64,000 nucleotides of DNA from the NCBI RefSeq assembly GCF_028823535.1, contig NZ_JAQIYM010000009.1:62001-126000 (forward strand). Direction: 5' to 3'. Below are positions 34,467 through 43,366 of the stretch, piece by piece. Source of the DNA: Pseudomonas serbica (GTDB lineage: Bacteria; Pseudomonadota; Gammaproteobacteria; Pseudomonadales; Pseudomonadaceae). The position numbers and the translations under genes are program-made. Within the stretch, counting starts at the first letter, position 1. Every line of letters begins with the position of its first letter. The notes beneath the pieces are model-generated. The model was given only the letters and a program-made list of their open reading frames with translations, was not told the origin of the DNA and did no database searches.

Positions 34467-35148
34467 TGCCATTCTCCACACCCAGGGCAATCAGTGCTGC
34501 GGCGGCCGCTACCTGTTCGGCAATACGACGGCTCACACCTTGACCTCGGCTTTTTTCATTCAATAGGGTGATTTCACATTCGACGAAGAACGTCCGGCAA
34601 TGCGGCTCACCCTGGATATCCACCACTTCGTAACGCGGCAGCTCGCAACCACGGGACTGCAGGAATTCCTGCAGGCGGGTCTTTGGATCTTTGTTGGTGT
34701 CGACCAGCGTCAGGCCTTCGAACTCTCCAGCCAGCCAGGCCAGCACGCGCTCGCGTGCCACTTCCATGCCCGCGTCCAGGTAGATCGCACCAATCAGCGC
34801 TTCCAGGGCATCGGCCAGAATTGACTCGCGACGGAAACCGCCGCTTTTCAATTCACCGGAGCCCAGGCGCAGGTATTCGCCCAGATCGAAACCACGGGCC
34901 AGTACAGCCAGGGTTTCACCTTTGACCAGGCGTGCGCGCAAACGCGACAGCTGGCCTTCGCGAGCCAGCGGGAAGCGATCGAACAAGGCTTCGCCAGCAA
35001 CGAAATTGAGGATGGCATCACCCAGGAATTCCAGGCGCTCGTTGTTGCGCCCGGCAAAACTGCGGTGAGTCAGGGCCAGGACCATCAGTTCCTGATCCTT
35101 GAAGGTGTAGCCGAGCTGACGCTCGAGACGGCTTAAGGAGACGCTCAC
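34459..35148 (-). CDS. rnc: Ribonuclease III
   Basis: 229 residues with a GTG start. The signature ERLEFLGDAILNFVAGEALF carries the catalytic acidic residues; a second acidic site lies in DALEALIGAIYLDAG, and the C-terminal ~70 residues form a dsRNA-binding domain. It processes rRNA and double-stranded mRNA. The start codon overlaps the stop of a 39-codon ORF (GTGA). The gene order before it is unusual: the DUF4845 gene generally found between lepB and rnc in Pseudomonas is not seen. Confidence 0.96.
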   Translation of the reverse strand: MSVSLSRLERQLGYTFKDQELMVLALTHRSFAGRNNERLEFLGDAILNFVAGEALFDRFPLAREGQLSRLRARLVKGETLAVLARGFDLGEYLRLGSGELKSGGFRRESILADALEALIGAIYLDAGMEVARERVLAWLAGEFEGLTLVDTNKDPKTRLQEFLQSRGCELPRYEVVDIQGEPHCRTFFVECEITLLNEKSRGQGVSRRIAEQVAAAAALIALGVENGND

Positions 35149-35264
35149 GGTTTACCCACGCTGAGTTCGTGGTTGGATTCCACCGCCATCGCCGTGAGTC
35201 GGCGCAGGCTTGGGACAATTAACGCTGTGTTCAAAAATAACGTCCTGAATATCGTTGTTTTCAT
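35145..35264 (-). CDS. Candidate 39-aa ORF coupled to rnc
   Basis: ATG at 35264, stop TGA at 35145-35147 overlapping the GTG start of rnc. It begins MKTTIFRTLFLNTALIVPSL, a basic and hydrophobic N-terminus like a signal or anchor, then a short polar tail (NHELSVGKP). The RBS is weak (CAGAAGC). It occupies the place of the DUF4845 membrane-protein gene of other pseudomonads but does not resemble it. It may be a leader peptide coupling ribosomes to rnc, a relic, or chance. Confidence 0.35.
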   Translation of the reverse strand: MKTTIFRTLFLNTALIVPSLRRLTAMAVESNHELSVGKP

Positions 35265-35332
35265 GCTTCTGTCGCCGATTGTGCCGACTCCAGAAATGCA
35301 TTCGGCGCTGTGTTCAACAGCGCCGTGTTTGA

Positions 35333-36187
35333 TTACTGGATCAGGCCAACCCGCGAGAAATTCGGCAGGTGACTGAGTTTGGGTTCCGGCCAGCTCATCC
35401 AGACCGCGAAGGCCTTGCCGACGATATTCTTGTCGGGAACCATGCCCAGCAGATCCTTGGGAATAGCTGGATCATCCCAGTAGCGACTGTCGTTGGAGTT
35501 GTCGCGGTTGTCGCCCATCATGAAGTAGTGCCCGGCTGGCACGGCCCACGAACGGTCCGGCGTTGCGCGATAACGGCTCATTTCCTTGCGGATCAAGTGC
35601 TCGGCGGCACCGAGTTTTTCCTTGTAGAGCTCGGCGCTGCCCAGCGTGCCCGGCTCGGAGCCGATCAGCTTCTCGGCAATCGACTCGCCGTTGACGAACA
35701 GACGCTTGTCAGCGGTATACCGCACCGTGTCGCCCGGCAGCCCGACTACACGCTTGATGTAGTTGACGTTCGGATCGCTCGGGAAGCGGAATACCATCAC
35801 ATCGCCACGCTGTGGCTCACCGACTTCGATGATTTTCTTGTCGATCACCGGCAAGCGAATCCCGTAGGAAAACTTGCTCACCAGAATGAAGTCGCCGACG
35901 TCCAGGGTCGGTTTCATCGAGCCGGACGGGATCTGGAACGGTTCCACCAGGAACGAACGCAGTACCAGCACGATGAACAACACCGGGAAGAACGACTTGC
36001 CGTATTCGACCAGCAGCGGTTCCTTGCTCAGCTTCTCGACCACCACCCCATCAGGCTGGCTGACGCTGCCCTGATAAGAAGCGATGGCGGCACGCCGACG
36101 CGGTGCCAGGATCAACAGATCAAGCAACGCCAACAGGCCGCAGACGAACACGGCGATGACCAGCAACAGCGGGAAATTTAGTGACAT
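35333..36187 (-). CDS. lepB: Signal peptidase I
   Basis: 284 residues with two N-terminal membrane segments (~5-25 and ~60-80). The catalytic Ser is in QIPSGSMKPTLDVGDFILV and the Lys in NYIKRVVGLPGD; box E is MMGDNRDNSNDSRYWD. It cleaves Sec and Tat signal peptides at the periplasmic face. It starts 5 bp after the lepA stop in the conserved lepA-lepB arrangement. A small hairpin (35304-35324) follows the stop. Confidence 0.96.
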   Translation of the reverse strand: MSLNFPLLLVIAVFVCGLLALLDLLILAPRRRAAIASYQGSVSQPDGVVVEKLSKEPLLVEYGKSFFPVLFIVLVLRSFLVEPFQIPSGSMKPTLDVGDFILVSKFSYGIRLPVIDKKIIEVGEPQRGDVMVFRFPSDPNVNYIKRVVGLPGDTVRYTADKRLFVNGESIAEKLIGSEPGTLGSAELYKEKLGAAEHLIRKEMSRYRATPDRSWAVPAGHYFMMGDNRDNSNDSRYWDDPAIPKDLLGMVPDKNIVGKAFAVWMSWPEPKLSHLPNFSRVGLIQ

Positions 36188-36192
36188 AGGAC

Positions 36193-37992
36193 CTAACTAT
36201 CCAACCTGAGCACGGCAAGGAAGGCTTCTTGTGGAATTTCCACGTTGCCGACCTGCTTCATGCGTTTTTTACCGGCCTTTTGCTTTTCCAGCAGCTTTTT
36301 CTTACGGCTGACGTCACCGCCGTAGCATTTGGCCAATACGTTCTTTCTGAGCGCCTTGACGGTTGTACGCGCCACAATCTGCCCGCCAATGGCGGCCTGG
36401 ATTGCCACGTCGAACATCTGCCGCGGAATCAGTTCTTTCATCTTCTCGGTCAACTGGCGACCTTTGTAGTGCGCATTGTCACGGTGCACGATCAACGCCA
36501 GGGCGTCGACCTTGTCGCCGTTGATCAGCACGTCCAGTTTCACCAGACTAGCCGATTGGTAACGATCGAAATGGTAATCCAGCGAAGCATAGCCGCGGCT
36601 GGTGGACTTCAGGCGATCGAAGAAGTCCAGCACCACTTCGTTCATCGGCAAGTCGTAGGTCACCTGGACCTGGGAGCCGAGGAACAGCATGTCGACCTGC
36701 ACACCGCGTTTTTCGATGCACAGGGTAATGACGTTGCCCAGGTGCTCTTGCGGCACAAGGATGTTGGCGCGCACGATCGGCTCGCGCATGTCTTCGATCG
36801 ACGACAGATCCGGCAACTTCGACGGGTTATCGACGTAGATCGTCTCACCGGTCTTGAGCAGCAGCTCGAAGATTACCGTCGGCGCCGTGGTGATCAGGTC
36901 CAGGTCGTACTCGCGCTCCAGGCGCTCCTGGATGATCTCCATGTGCAGCATGCCGAGGAAGCCGCAACGGAAGCCGAAGCCCAGGGCGTCGGAGCTTTCC
37001 GGGGTGTACTGCAGCGACGAGTCGTTCAGGGTGAGCTTTTGCAGGGCTTCACGGAAGTCTTCGAAGTCGTCGGAGCTGACCGGGAAAAGGCCGGCGTAGA
37101 CCTGCGGCTGAATGCGCTTGAAGCCTGGCAGCACATCGACGTCCGGCGTCGAGCTCAAGGTCAGGGTGTCACCCACCGGTGCACCGTGAATGTCCTTGAT
37201 ACCGGCGATGATGAAGCCTACTTCACCGGCCTTGAGGTCGACGGTAGCGGTGTGTTTCGGGTTGAACACGCCCACGCTGTCCACCAGGTGGATCTTGCCG
37301 GTGGACTTGACCAGGATCTTGTCGCCCTTCTTCACGCGACCGTGGCGCACGCGCACCAGGGACACGACGCCCAGGTAGTTGTCGAACCAGGAGTCGATGA
37401 TCAACGCCTGCAGCGGATCTTCGATGTTGCCGGTCGGAGCAGGAATGGTGGTGACCAGACGCTCCAGCACTTCATCGACGCCCAGGCCGGTCTTGGCACT
37501 GCAAGTGACCGCGTCGGTGGCATCGATGCCGATGATTTTTTCGATTTCTTCTTTTACGCGGTCCGGATCGGCCTGTGGCAGGTCGATCTTGTTCAGGACC
37601 GGCATCACTTCCAGGCCCTGCTCGATCGCCGTGTAGCAGTTGGCAACCGATTGCGCTTCAACGCCTTGACCGGCATCGACCACCAGCAGCGCGCCTTCAC
37701 AGGCTGCCAGCGAACGGCTCACCTCATAGGTGAAGTCCACGTGACCGGGCGTATCGATGAAGTTCAGTTGGTAGGTGACGCCATCGCGAGCCTTGTAATA
37801 CAGCGTGACGCTGTGCGCCTTGATGGTGATCCCGCGCTCACGCTCAAGATCCATGGAATCCAGTACCTGGGCTTCCATTTCACGCTCGGCCAGGCCGCCG
37901 CACATCTGGATGAAGCGATCGGCCAGCGTCGACTTGCCATGGTCAATGTGGGCGATGATGGAGAAATTGCGGATATGACTCAAATCACTCAC
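36193..37992 (-). CDS. lepA: Elongation factor 4 (LepA)
   Basis: 599 residues with a GTG start. It is a translational GTPase with G1 AHIDHGKST, G3 DTPGHVDF and G4 NKIDLPQ near the N-terminus. Domains II, III and V follow, and the LepA-specific C-terminal domain (KKLLEKQKAGKKRMK) is present. It back-translocates or remodels stalled ribosomes. It is the first gene of the lepA-lepB-rnc-era series. Confidence 0.97.
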   Translation of the reverse strand: MSDLSHIRNFSIIAHIDHGKSTLADRFIQMCGGLAEREMEAQVLDSMDLERERGITIKAHSVTLYYKARDGVTYQLNFIDTPGHVDFTYEVSRSLAACEGALLVVDAGQGVEAQSVANCYTAIEQGLEVMPVLNKIDLPQADPDRVKEEIEKIIGIDATDAVTCSAKTGLGVDEVLERLVTTIPAPTGNIEDPLQALIIDSWFDNYLGVVSLVRVRHGRVKKGDKILVKSTGKIHLVDSVGVFNPKHTATVDLKAGEVGFIIAGIKDIHGAPVGDTLTLSSTPDVDVLPGFKRIQPQVYAGLFPVSSDDFEDFREALQKLTLNDSSLQYTPESSDALGFGFRCGFLGMLHMEIIQERLEREYDLDLITTAPTVIFELLLKTGETIYVDNPSKLPDLSSIEDMREPIVRANILVPQEHLGNVITLCIEKRGVQVDMLFLGSQVQVTYDLPMNEVVLDFFDRLKSTSRGYASLDYHFDRYQSASLVKLDVLINGDKVDALALIVHRDNAHYKGRQLTEKMKELIPRQMFDVAIQAAIGGQIVARTTVKALRKNVLAKCYGGDVSRKKKLLEKQKAGKKRMKQVGNVEIPQEAFLAVLRLDS

Positions 37993-38098
37993 GGATCAAC
38001 ACTCAAAAAGGCTGCAGGCATAGCCCGCCGAAAAATAGCCGGGAATTGTACCTGATCCACGGCGCAAGCGTCACGTTTGCAGGCCAGACGGCCCGTAC

Positions 38099-38132
38099 AA
38101 AAACGCCCCGGTCTTGCGACAGGGGCGTTTTT
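38099..38132 (-). terminator. Terminator of lptF-lptG
   Basis: AAAAACGCCCC (38099-38109) and GGGGCGTTTTT (38122-38132) form a perfect stem with a U-tract in the leftward direction, 30 bases after the lptG stop. It separates the lpt operon from lepA. Confidence 0.9.
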
Positions 38133-38162
38133 ATCACCAGTCAAGCGTCGAACAGACCGCCA

Positions 38163-39224
38163 TCAACCAGCGCGACGCAACAACCAGAGCCCGGCCAGGG
38201 CACAGATACTGGCGGGCACAAGCACCGCAAACAGTGGCGAGAAACCGAAGACCAGGCTCGAAGGACCCAGCAAATCCTGGGCTATACGGAAGGTGAAACC
38301 CACCAGTACACCGGTAAACACCCGCTGACCGAGGGTCACTGAGCGCAACGGACCAAAGATGAAGGAAATCGCCATCAGTACCAGGGCAGCGGTGACCAGC
38401 GGCTGCAACACCTTGACCCAAAACGCCAGCCAGTAACGGCCATTGTTCAGCCCCTGGTCCGCCAGATAGTGGATGTAGCCCCACAGCCCCGAGATCGATA
38501 GCGATTCCGGCGCCATGACCACCGTACTCAACAGTTGCGGGCTCAACGCCACATCCCAGCGCTCGACCGGGGCGGTCACCACTTCGGTGTTCTTCTCATG
38601 AAAAACCGTGGTGGTGACATCGGACAGCTGCCAGTGATCCTTGTCGAACTCCGCGCGCTTGGCGAAGCTGGCCGACAGCATGTGGCGTTCCTTGTCGAAG
38701 TGATAACGGGTCACGCCATACAGCAGGCCATTGGGTTGCACGGAGTTGACGTGGATGAATTCGTCACCCTGGCGATGCCACAGGCCGTGCTTGGCGCTTT
38801 GCGCGTCGCCACTGCCCTGGGCCAGCGAACGGTTGGCCTGGGCGGTGCTTTCGGTCGCCGGCGCAACGTATTCGCCGATCAGCACGCCCACCACCATCAG
38901 CACCAGCATCGGCTTCATGACCGCCCAGACGATTCGCCCGATGGACACGCCAGCCGCACGCATGATGGTCAGCTCGCTGTTGCTGGCCAGGCTGCCGAGG
39001 CCGATCAGGCAGCCGATCAGGGCTGCCATCGGCAACATGTCGTAGAGCCGGCGTGGCGCCGTCAACAATACGTAGCTCAGGACATCGAGCAAGGTATAGG
39101 TATCGCTGGCGTCGCCCATTTCGTCGATGAAGGCGAACAACGTGGCCAGGCCGAGAATGATCCCCAGTACCGCCAGGATCGCCACGAACACGCTGCTACC
39201 AATGTAGCGGTCGAGCTTAACCAC
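38163..39224 (-). CDS. lptG: LPS export permease LptG
   Basis: 353 residues from the GTG at 39224, which is preceded by GGAGG at ideal distance and gives the usual MVKLDRYIGSSVF. It has the six-TM topology with a large periplasmic beta-jellyroll between TM3 and TM4. Together with LptF and the LptB ATPase it extracts LPS from the inner membrane for transport to the cell surface. Its start overlaps the end of lptF by 8 bases. Confidence 0.95.
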   Translation of the reverse strand: MVKLDRYIGSSVFVAILAVLGIILGLATLFAFIDEMGDASDTYTLLDVLSYVLLTAPRRLYDMLPMAALIGCLIGLGSLASNSELTIMRAAGVSIGRIVWAVMKPMLVLMVVGVLIGEYVAPATESTAQANRSLAQGSGDAQSAKHGLWHRQGDEFIHVNSVQPNGLLYGVTRYHFDKERHMLSASFAKRAEFDKDHWQLSDVTTTVFHEKNTEVVTAPVERWDVALSPQLLSTVVMAPESLSISGLWGYIHYLADQGLNNGRYWLAFWVKVLQPLVTAALVLMAISFIFGPLRSVTLGQRVFTGVLVGFTFRIAQDLLGPSSLVFGFSPLFAVLVPASICALAGLWLLRRAG

Positions 39225-40335
39225 GGGCCACCTCCAGCGCACTGCGGCGACTCGCCCTCTTCAACTGCAAGGGCTCCCAGTAGAGCAAGCCCAGGCCGAT
39301 GACCAGGAATATCCCGTGCACCCACCACAACCCCAACGCCGGCGGGATCTTGCCCTTTTCGAGGGCGCCGCGAGCAGCAATCAGGATGGTCAGGTAGGCC
39401 ATATAAAGAAGGATTGCCGGCAACAGTTTGAGGAAACGGCCCTGGCGCGGATTGACCCGCGACAGCGGCACCGCCATCAAGGTCACGATGAACACCAGCA
39501 ACGGCAGGGACAGGCGCCATTGCAGCTCGGTGCGGGAACGGAGGTCGTCGCTGCCCAGCAAGGAGCTCGTGGGCATGGCGTCCCGGTCGGTCACTTCGTC
39601 GCTCACGTCCGGCTTGGGCAGCAGCACGCCGTATTCGTCGTACTTGATTGCCCGGTAATCGGCCTGACCTGGATTACCGTCATAGCGGTAGCCGTTGTCG
39701 AGGATCAGGTAGCGGTTGCCGTCAGGGCGGATTTCCTGCCGGCCTTTTTCCGCCACCAGCACCGAGATCCCGCGATCCTTCTTGTCGGAACTGACGTTCT
39801 TTTGCGAAATGAAGACCCCGGCCAGATTGATGCGGTCGTCCGACAACTTCTCGGTATAGGTTACCCGCGTGCCGTCGCGCAGGGCCTGGAAACGGCCAGG
39901 CTCAAGGGTGTCGAACTCGGTCAGGGCATCCTGCTTGTTCAGCAGCAACTGGAACTGATTGGCGCCCTGTGGCGCCAGGCTCAGACTCAACCAGGCAACG
40001 ATCAGCGCAACCAGGGTTGCCGGGAACAGGGTCATGCGAAACAGGCGTTGCTGGCTCATGCCCGTGGCCGACAGCACGGTCATCTCGCTTTCCAGGTAAA
40101 GGCGGCCATAGGCCAGCAGGATCCCGAGAAACAGGCCCAGGGGCAGGATCAGCTGCAGGAACCCCGGCAGGCGAAAGCCCATGATGAGGAACAGCGAGCC
40201 CGGGTCCAGCTGACCCGATGCTGCCTGCGCGAGGTACTTGATGAAGCGTCCACTCATGATGATGACCAGCAACACCGCACTGACGGCACTCAAGGTCAAC
40301 AGGACTTCGCGGGATAGATAACGGAAGACAATCAA
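39217..40335 (-). CDS. lptF: LPS export permease LptF
   Basis: 372 residues if it starts at the TTG at 40335 (MIVFRYLSREVLLTLSAVSA), which has GGAG 7 bases upstream; a GTG three codons earlier is the alternative. Six membrane segments flank a periplasmic jellyroll domain. It forms the LptB2FG extractor with LptG. It is divergent from pepA, as in other pseudomonads. Confidence 0.95.
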   Translation of the reverse strand: MIVFRYLSREVLLTLSAVSAVLLVIIMSGRFIKYLAQAASGQLDPGSLFLIMGFRLPGFLQLILPLGLFLGILLAYGRLYLESEMTVLSATGMSQQRLFRMTLFPATLVALIVAWLSLSLAPQGANQFQLLLNKQDALTEFDTLEPGRFQALRDGTRVTYTEKLSDDRINLAGVFISQKNVSSDKKDRGISVLVAEKGRQEIRPDGNRYLILDNGYRYDGNPGQADYRAIKYDEYGVLLPKPDVSDEVTDRDAMPTSSLLGSDDLRSRTELQWRLSLPLLVFIVTLMAVPLSRVNPRQGRFLKLLPAILLYMAYLTILIAARGALEKGKIPPALGLWWVHGIFLVIGLGLLYWEPLQLKRASRRSALEVARG

Positions 40336-40766
40336 ACCAGACACTCCAGGGTTGTCAGGCTAAGGCGGCCAAACAAGCAAACACATCAGACAGCCCACAA
40401 TGCAGAACTGCCGAAAAAAAAGATGGCGCATTATCCTGTGATTGGGTCCGCCTGTCACTGCGCAATGCATTGGCGCGGGTGTAGGAGCGAGCTTGCTCCG
40501 GGCGGCGATCCGACGATGGTCGTCAACGATAACGCGGAAAACCTGCACCCCCTCGGCGCCCCCAGGTTCTTCGCGAGCAGGCCCGCTCCTACGGTGGCCG
40601 ACAAAACCGCGAAGATCGTACAACCGAGGGTTGTCAGGCGCCGCTGGCGAGGTTCAAACTGCCGCCTTCGTCGCCGGTCGATCCTGGCGCCTTCCTATTT
40701 ATAAGCAAGCGCTGCCCGTACCTTGTCCAGCGCTTGCGTATCGACCATCAATTCAGGGACCCGGAC
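40336..40766. other. Intergenic region between divergent lptF and pepA
   Basis: 431 bp without a gene. It holds a REP pair (40481-40592) and must carry both divergent promoters. The stretch next to lptF is AT-richer (GAAAAAAAAGATGG near 40415), consistent with a promoter. No operator or RNA element was recognised. Confidence 0.5.
40481..40592. repeat. Inverted REP pair, mixed and partly decayed
   Basis: GTAGGAGCGAGCTTGCTCCG (40481-40500) is a shortened REP; its inverse partner is 40571-40592. The ~70-bp interior is longer than at the other loci, suggesting an old or composite element. Confidence 0.8.
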
Positions 40767-42257
40767 ATGGAACTGGTTGTAAAAAGCGTCAACCCGCAAA
40801 CGTTGAAGACCGCCACGCTGGTGGTTGCCGTCGGCGAAGGCCGCAAGCTCGGCGCTGTGGCCAAACAGCTCGACGAACTCAGCGCCGGCGCCATCAGTGC
40901 AGTGCTCAAGCGCGGCGACCTGGCCGGCAAGGTTGGCCAGAGCCTGTTGCTGCACAGCCTGCCAAACCTGAAAGCCGAACGGGTATTGCTGGTCGGCGTG
41001 GGCAAGGATGAAGAACTGGGCGACCGCCCGTTCCGCAAGATCATCGCCGGCATCCTCAACACGCTCAAGGGCCTGGGTGGCAGCGATGCAGTGCTGGCCC
41101 TGGATGAAATCGTGGTCAAGGGCCGCGACAGCTATGGCAAGACCCGCCTGCTGGCCGAAACCCTGGTGGATGGCGAGTACCAGTTCGATCAGTTCAAGAG
41201 CCAGAAAGCCGAGCCACGCGCCCTGAAGAAAGTCACTTTGGTGACCATCAAGGCCGCCGAGGCGGAAGTGCAACGCGCCGTGAACCACGCCACTGCCATT
41301 GCCAACGGCATGGCGTTCACTCGCAACCTGGGCAACCTGCCGCCGAACATCTGCCACCCGACTTTCCTCGGCGAGCAAGCCAAGAACCTGGGCAAAGCGT
41401 TCAAGGACCTGAAAGTCGAAGTCCTCGACGAGAAGAAAATCAAGGCCCTGGGCATGGGATCGTTCTATGCCGTCGGCCAGGGTAGCGCCCAGCCACCGCG
41501 CCTGATCGTCATGCAATACAACGGCGGCAAGAAATCCGAGAAGCCGTACGCGCTGGTCGGCAAAGGCATCACCTTCGACACCGGCGGCATCAGCCTCAAG
41601 CCGGGCGCCGGCATGGATGAAATGAAGTACGACATGGGCGGCGCCGCCAGCGTGTTCGGCACCCTGCGTGCCGTGCTCGAACTGAAGCTGCCGATCAACC
41701 TGGTGTGCATCCTGGCCTGCGCCGAGAACATGCCGAGCGGCAACGCTTCGCGTCCGGGCGACATCGTCACCACCATGAGCGGCCAGACCGTGGAAATCCT
41801 CAACACCGACGCCGAAGGCCGCCTGGTGCTGTGCGACGCCCTGACCTACTCCGAGCGTTTCAAGCCGCAAGCGGTGATCGACATCGCGACCCTGACCGGC
41901 GCCTGCGTGGTTGCCCTGGGTTCCCACACCTCGGGCCTGTTGGGCAACAACGACGAATTGATCGACCAACTGCTGAGCGCCGGCAAGGCTGCCGACGACC
42001 GCGCCTGGCAACTGCCGCTGTTCGATGAATACCAGGAACAGCTGGACAGCCCGTTCGCCGACATCGCCAACATTGGCGGCCCGAAAGCCGGCACCATCAC
42101 GGCGGCCTGCTTCCTGTCGCGCTTCACCAAGAACCTGAACTGGGCACACCTGGACATCGCCGGCACGGCCTGGACCAGCGGCGGCAAGGACAAGGGTGCC
42201 ACTGGCCGTCCGGTTCCCCTGCTGACCCAGTACCTGCTGGATCGCGCCAAAGCCTGA
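40767..42257 (+). CDS. pepA: Leucyl aminopeptidase (PepA)
   Basis: 496 residues from the ATG at 40767 (RBS AGGGA). M17-family di-metal aminopeptidase: GKGITFDTGGISLKPGAGMD and NTDAEGRLVLCDALTY carry the metal ligands and catalytic Arg. It removes N-terminal residues from peptides as a hexamer; PepA homologues also bind DNA in some species. It is followed by holC and valS in the conserved order, with a strong hairpin between pepA and holC. Confidence 0.96.
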   Translation: MELVVKSVNPQTLKTATLVVAVGEGRKLGAVAKQLDELSAGAISAVLKRGDLAGKVGQSLLLHSLPNLKAERVLLVGVGKDEELGDRPFRKIIAGILNTLKGLGGSDAVLALDEIVVKGRDSYGKTRLLAETLVDGEYQFDQFKSQKAEPRALKKVTLVTIKAAEAEVQRAVNHATAIANGMAFTRNLGNLPPNICHPTFLGEQAKNLGKAFKDLKVEVLDEKKIKALGMGSFYAVGQGSAQPPRLIVMQYNGGKKSEKPYALVGKGITFDTGGISLKPGAGMDEMKYDMGGAASVFGTLRAVLELKLPINLVCILACAENMPSGNASRPGDIVTTMSGQTVEILNTDAEGRLVLCDALTYSERFKPQAVIDIATLTGACVVALGSHTSGLLGNNDELIDQLLSAGKAADDRAWQLPLFDEYQEQLDSPFADIANIGGPKAGTITAACFLSRFTKNLNWAHLDIAGTAWTSGGKDKGATGRPVPLLTQYLLDRAKA

Positions 42258-42271
42258 AACCGTTGATGGGC

Positions 42272-42299
42272 AGCGGCGTCACTTTCCGGTGACGCCGCT
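42272..42299 (+). promoter_or_regulatory. Strong intra-operon hairpin between pepA and holC
   Basis: AGCGGCGTCAC (42272-42282) and GTGACGCCGCT (42289-42299) form an 11-bp perfect stem with a 6-base loop. It is followed by AGCCGCTCTGG rather than T's, so it is not a normal terminator. It may stabilise the pepA mRNA 3' end or reduce read-through into holC. Confidence 0.6.
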
Positions 42300-42317
42300 A
42301 GCCGCTCTGGAACCGCC

Positions 42318-42746
42318 ATGACCAAAGTCGACTTCTATATCCTGCCCAGCGCCGATCCTTCGGCACGCCTGGACTTTGCCTGCAAGCTCACCGAGAAAGC
42401 CTGGCGCATGGGCCACCGCATCTACCTGCATTGCAGTGATGCGGCCCAGCGCGATGATCTCGATGCACGCCTGTGGGCGTTCAAGGGCGAAAGCTTCGTG
42501 CCCCACGGCCCTGCCGACAGCGAACCTGACGGCTTGATTGCCCTGGGCTTGGGCGAAGACTGCGGTCAGCATCAGGATTTGCTGGTCAATCTCGACCTGA
42601 AAGTCCCGGCCTTCGCCAGCAAGTTCGCCCGAGTGGCGGAAGTGGTGGTGGAGGATCCGACGATCAGGGCTGCTGCGCGGGAGAGTTTCCGTTTCTACCG
42701 CGAACAGGGCTATCCTCTGCAAGATCACCGTTTACAGCGACTCTGA
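42318..42746 (+). CDS. holC: DNA polymerase III chi subunit
   Basis: 142 residues. The opening MTKVDFYILPSADPSARLDFACKLTEKAW and IYLHCSDAAQRDDLDARLW, SFVPHG are typical of HolC, which with psi links the clamp loader to SSB. It lies between pepA and valS as in other gammaproteobacteria. Confidence 0.93.
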   Translation: MTKVDFYILPSADPSARLDFACKLTEKAWRMGHRIYLHCSDAAQRDDLDARLWAFKGESFVPHGPADSEPDGLIALGLGEDCGQHQDLLVNLDLKVPAFASKFARVAEVVVEDPTIRAAARESFRFYREQGYPLQDHRLQRL

Positions 42747-42754
42747 GCATTCCG

Positions 42755-43141
42755 ATGGACACTCCAAAACCGCTGCAACAATCCGCGCACCTGCTGGACG
42801 ACCTTGAGTCGATCCGCCAACTGCTCGGCGATGACAACCTGCAACCTCCCCTGCTGACCGATACGGTCGAAGAAGGTGACCAGGAACAGATTCCGATGTT
42901 GTTCGACACCGTGAACGAGCCTGCGCCGGTCGTCGAGCCACCCGCTCCCAAACCCGCCGAACCGGCACCGACGACCAGCAAAAGCGCTGACGCCCTGCTG
43001 TACCTCGACACCGAACTGCGCGCCGCCGCGCAATTGATCATGCAAGACGTGATCGACGACTTCGCGCCGCACATCGAAACCGAAATCAAACGCCGCCTCA
43101 GTGCGCGCATGGAGCGGCTTCTCAGCCAGTACAACGACTGA
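42755..43141 (+). CDS. Conserved hypothetical protein between holC and valS (128 aa)
   Basis: 128 residues: a polar, proline-rich middle (APVVEPPAPKPAEPAPTTS) and a helical C-terminus (LDTELRAAAQLIMQDVIDDF). It occupies a place that is conserved in Pseudomonas between holC and valS. No signal or membrane segment. A possible role in the replisome (by neighbourhood with holC) is only a guess. Confidence 0.75.
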   Translation: MDTPKPLQQSAHLLDDLESIRQLLGDDNLQPPLLTDTVEEGDQEQIPMLFDTVNEPAPVVEPPAPKPAEPAPTTSKSADALLYLDTELRAAAQLIMQDVIDDFAPHIETEIKRRLSARMERLLSQYND

Positions 43142-43161
43142 GCCCAAACACAGCTCCCCCT

Positions 43162-43248
43162 GTGGGAGCGGGCTTGCTCGCGAAAGCGTGTGCCAGCCAC
43201 CATTCAAGTCGACTGACACACTGCCATCGCGAGCACGCTTGCTCCGAC
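43162..43248. repeat. Inverted REP pair upstream of valS
   Basis: 43162-43183 is a standard GTGGGAGCGGGC REP; the inverse copy 43227-43248 has several changes (CACGCTTGCTCCGAC). Confidence 0.85.
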
Positions 43249-43366
43249 AAGGGGATTTGCATCAGTTTTGCGGACGCGCCCTGTCCGCACCTGCTCGCCC
43301 TACGCCCCATGCCCCGCTATACTTGCCGGCTTTTCCTGAATAAATGCCAATAGGGTCCCGCCGCGC

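Noticed and set aside
35304..35324. RNase III autoregulatory cleavage hairpin upstream of rnc
   Set aside because: The stem is only 8 bp, too short for a normal RNase III substrate; it is kept only as part of the spacer description.
43249..43366. T-box or attenuator in front of valS
   Set aside because: The leader is short, shows no specifier or antiterminator structure, and is mostly REP sequence; T-boxes are not expected for this gene in Pseudomonas.
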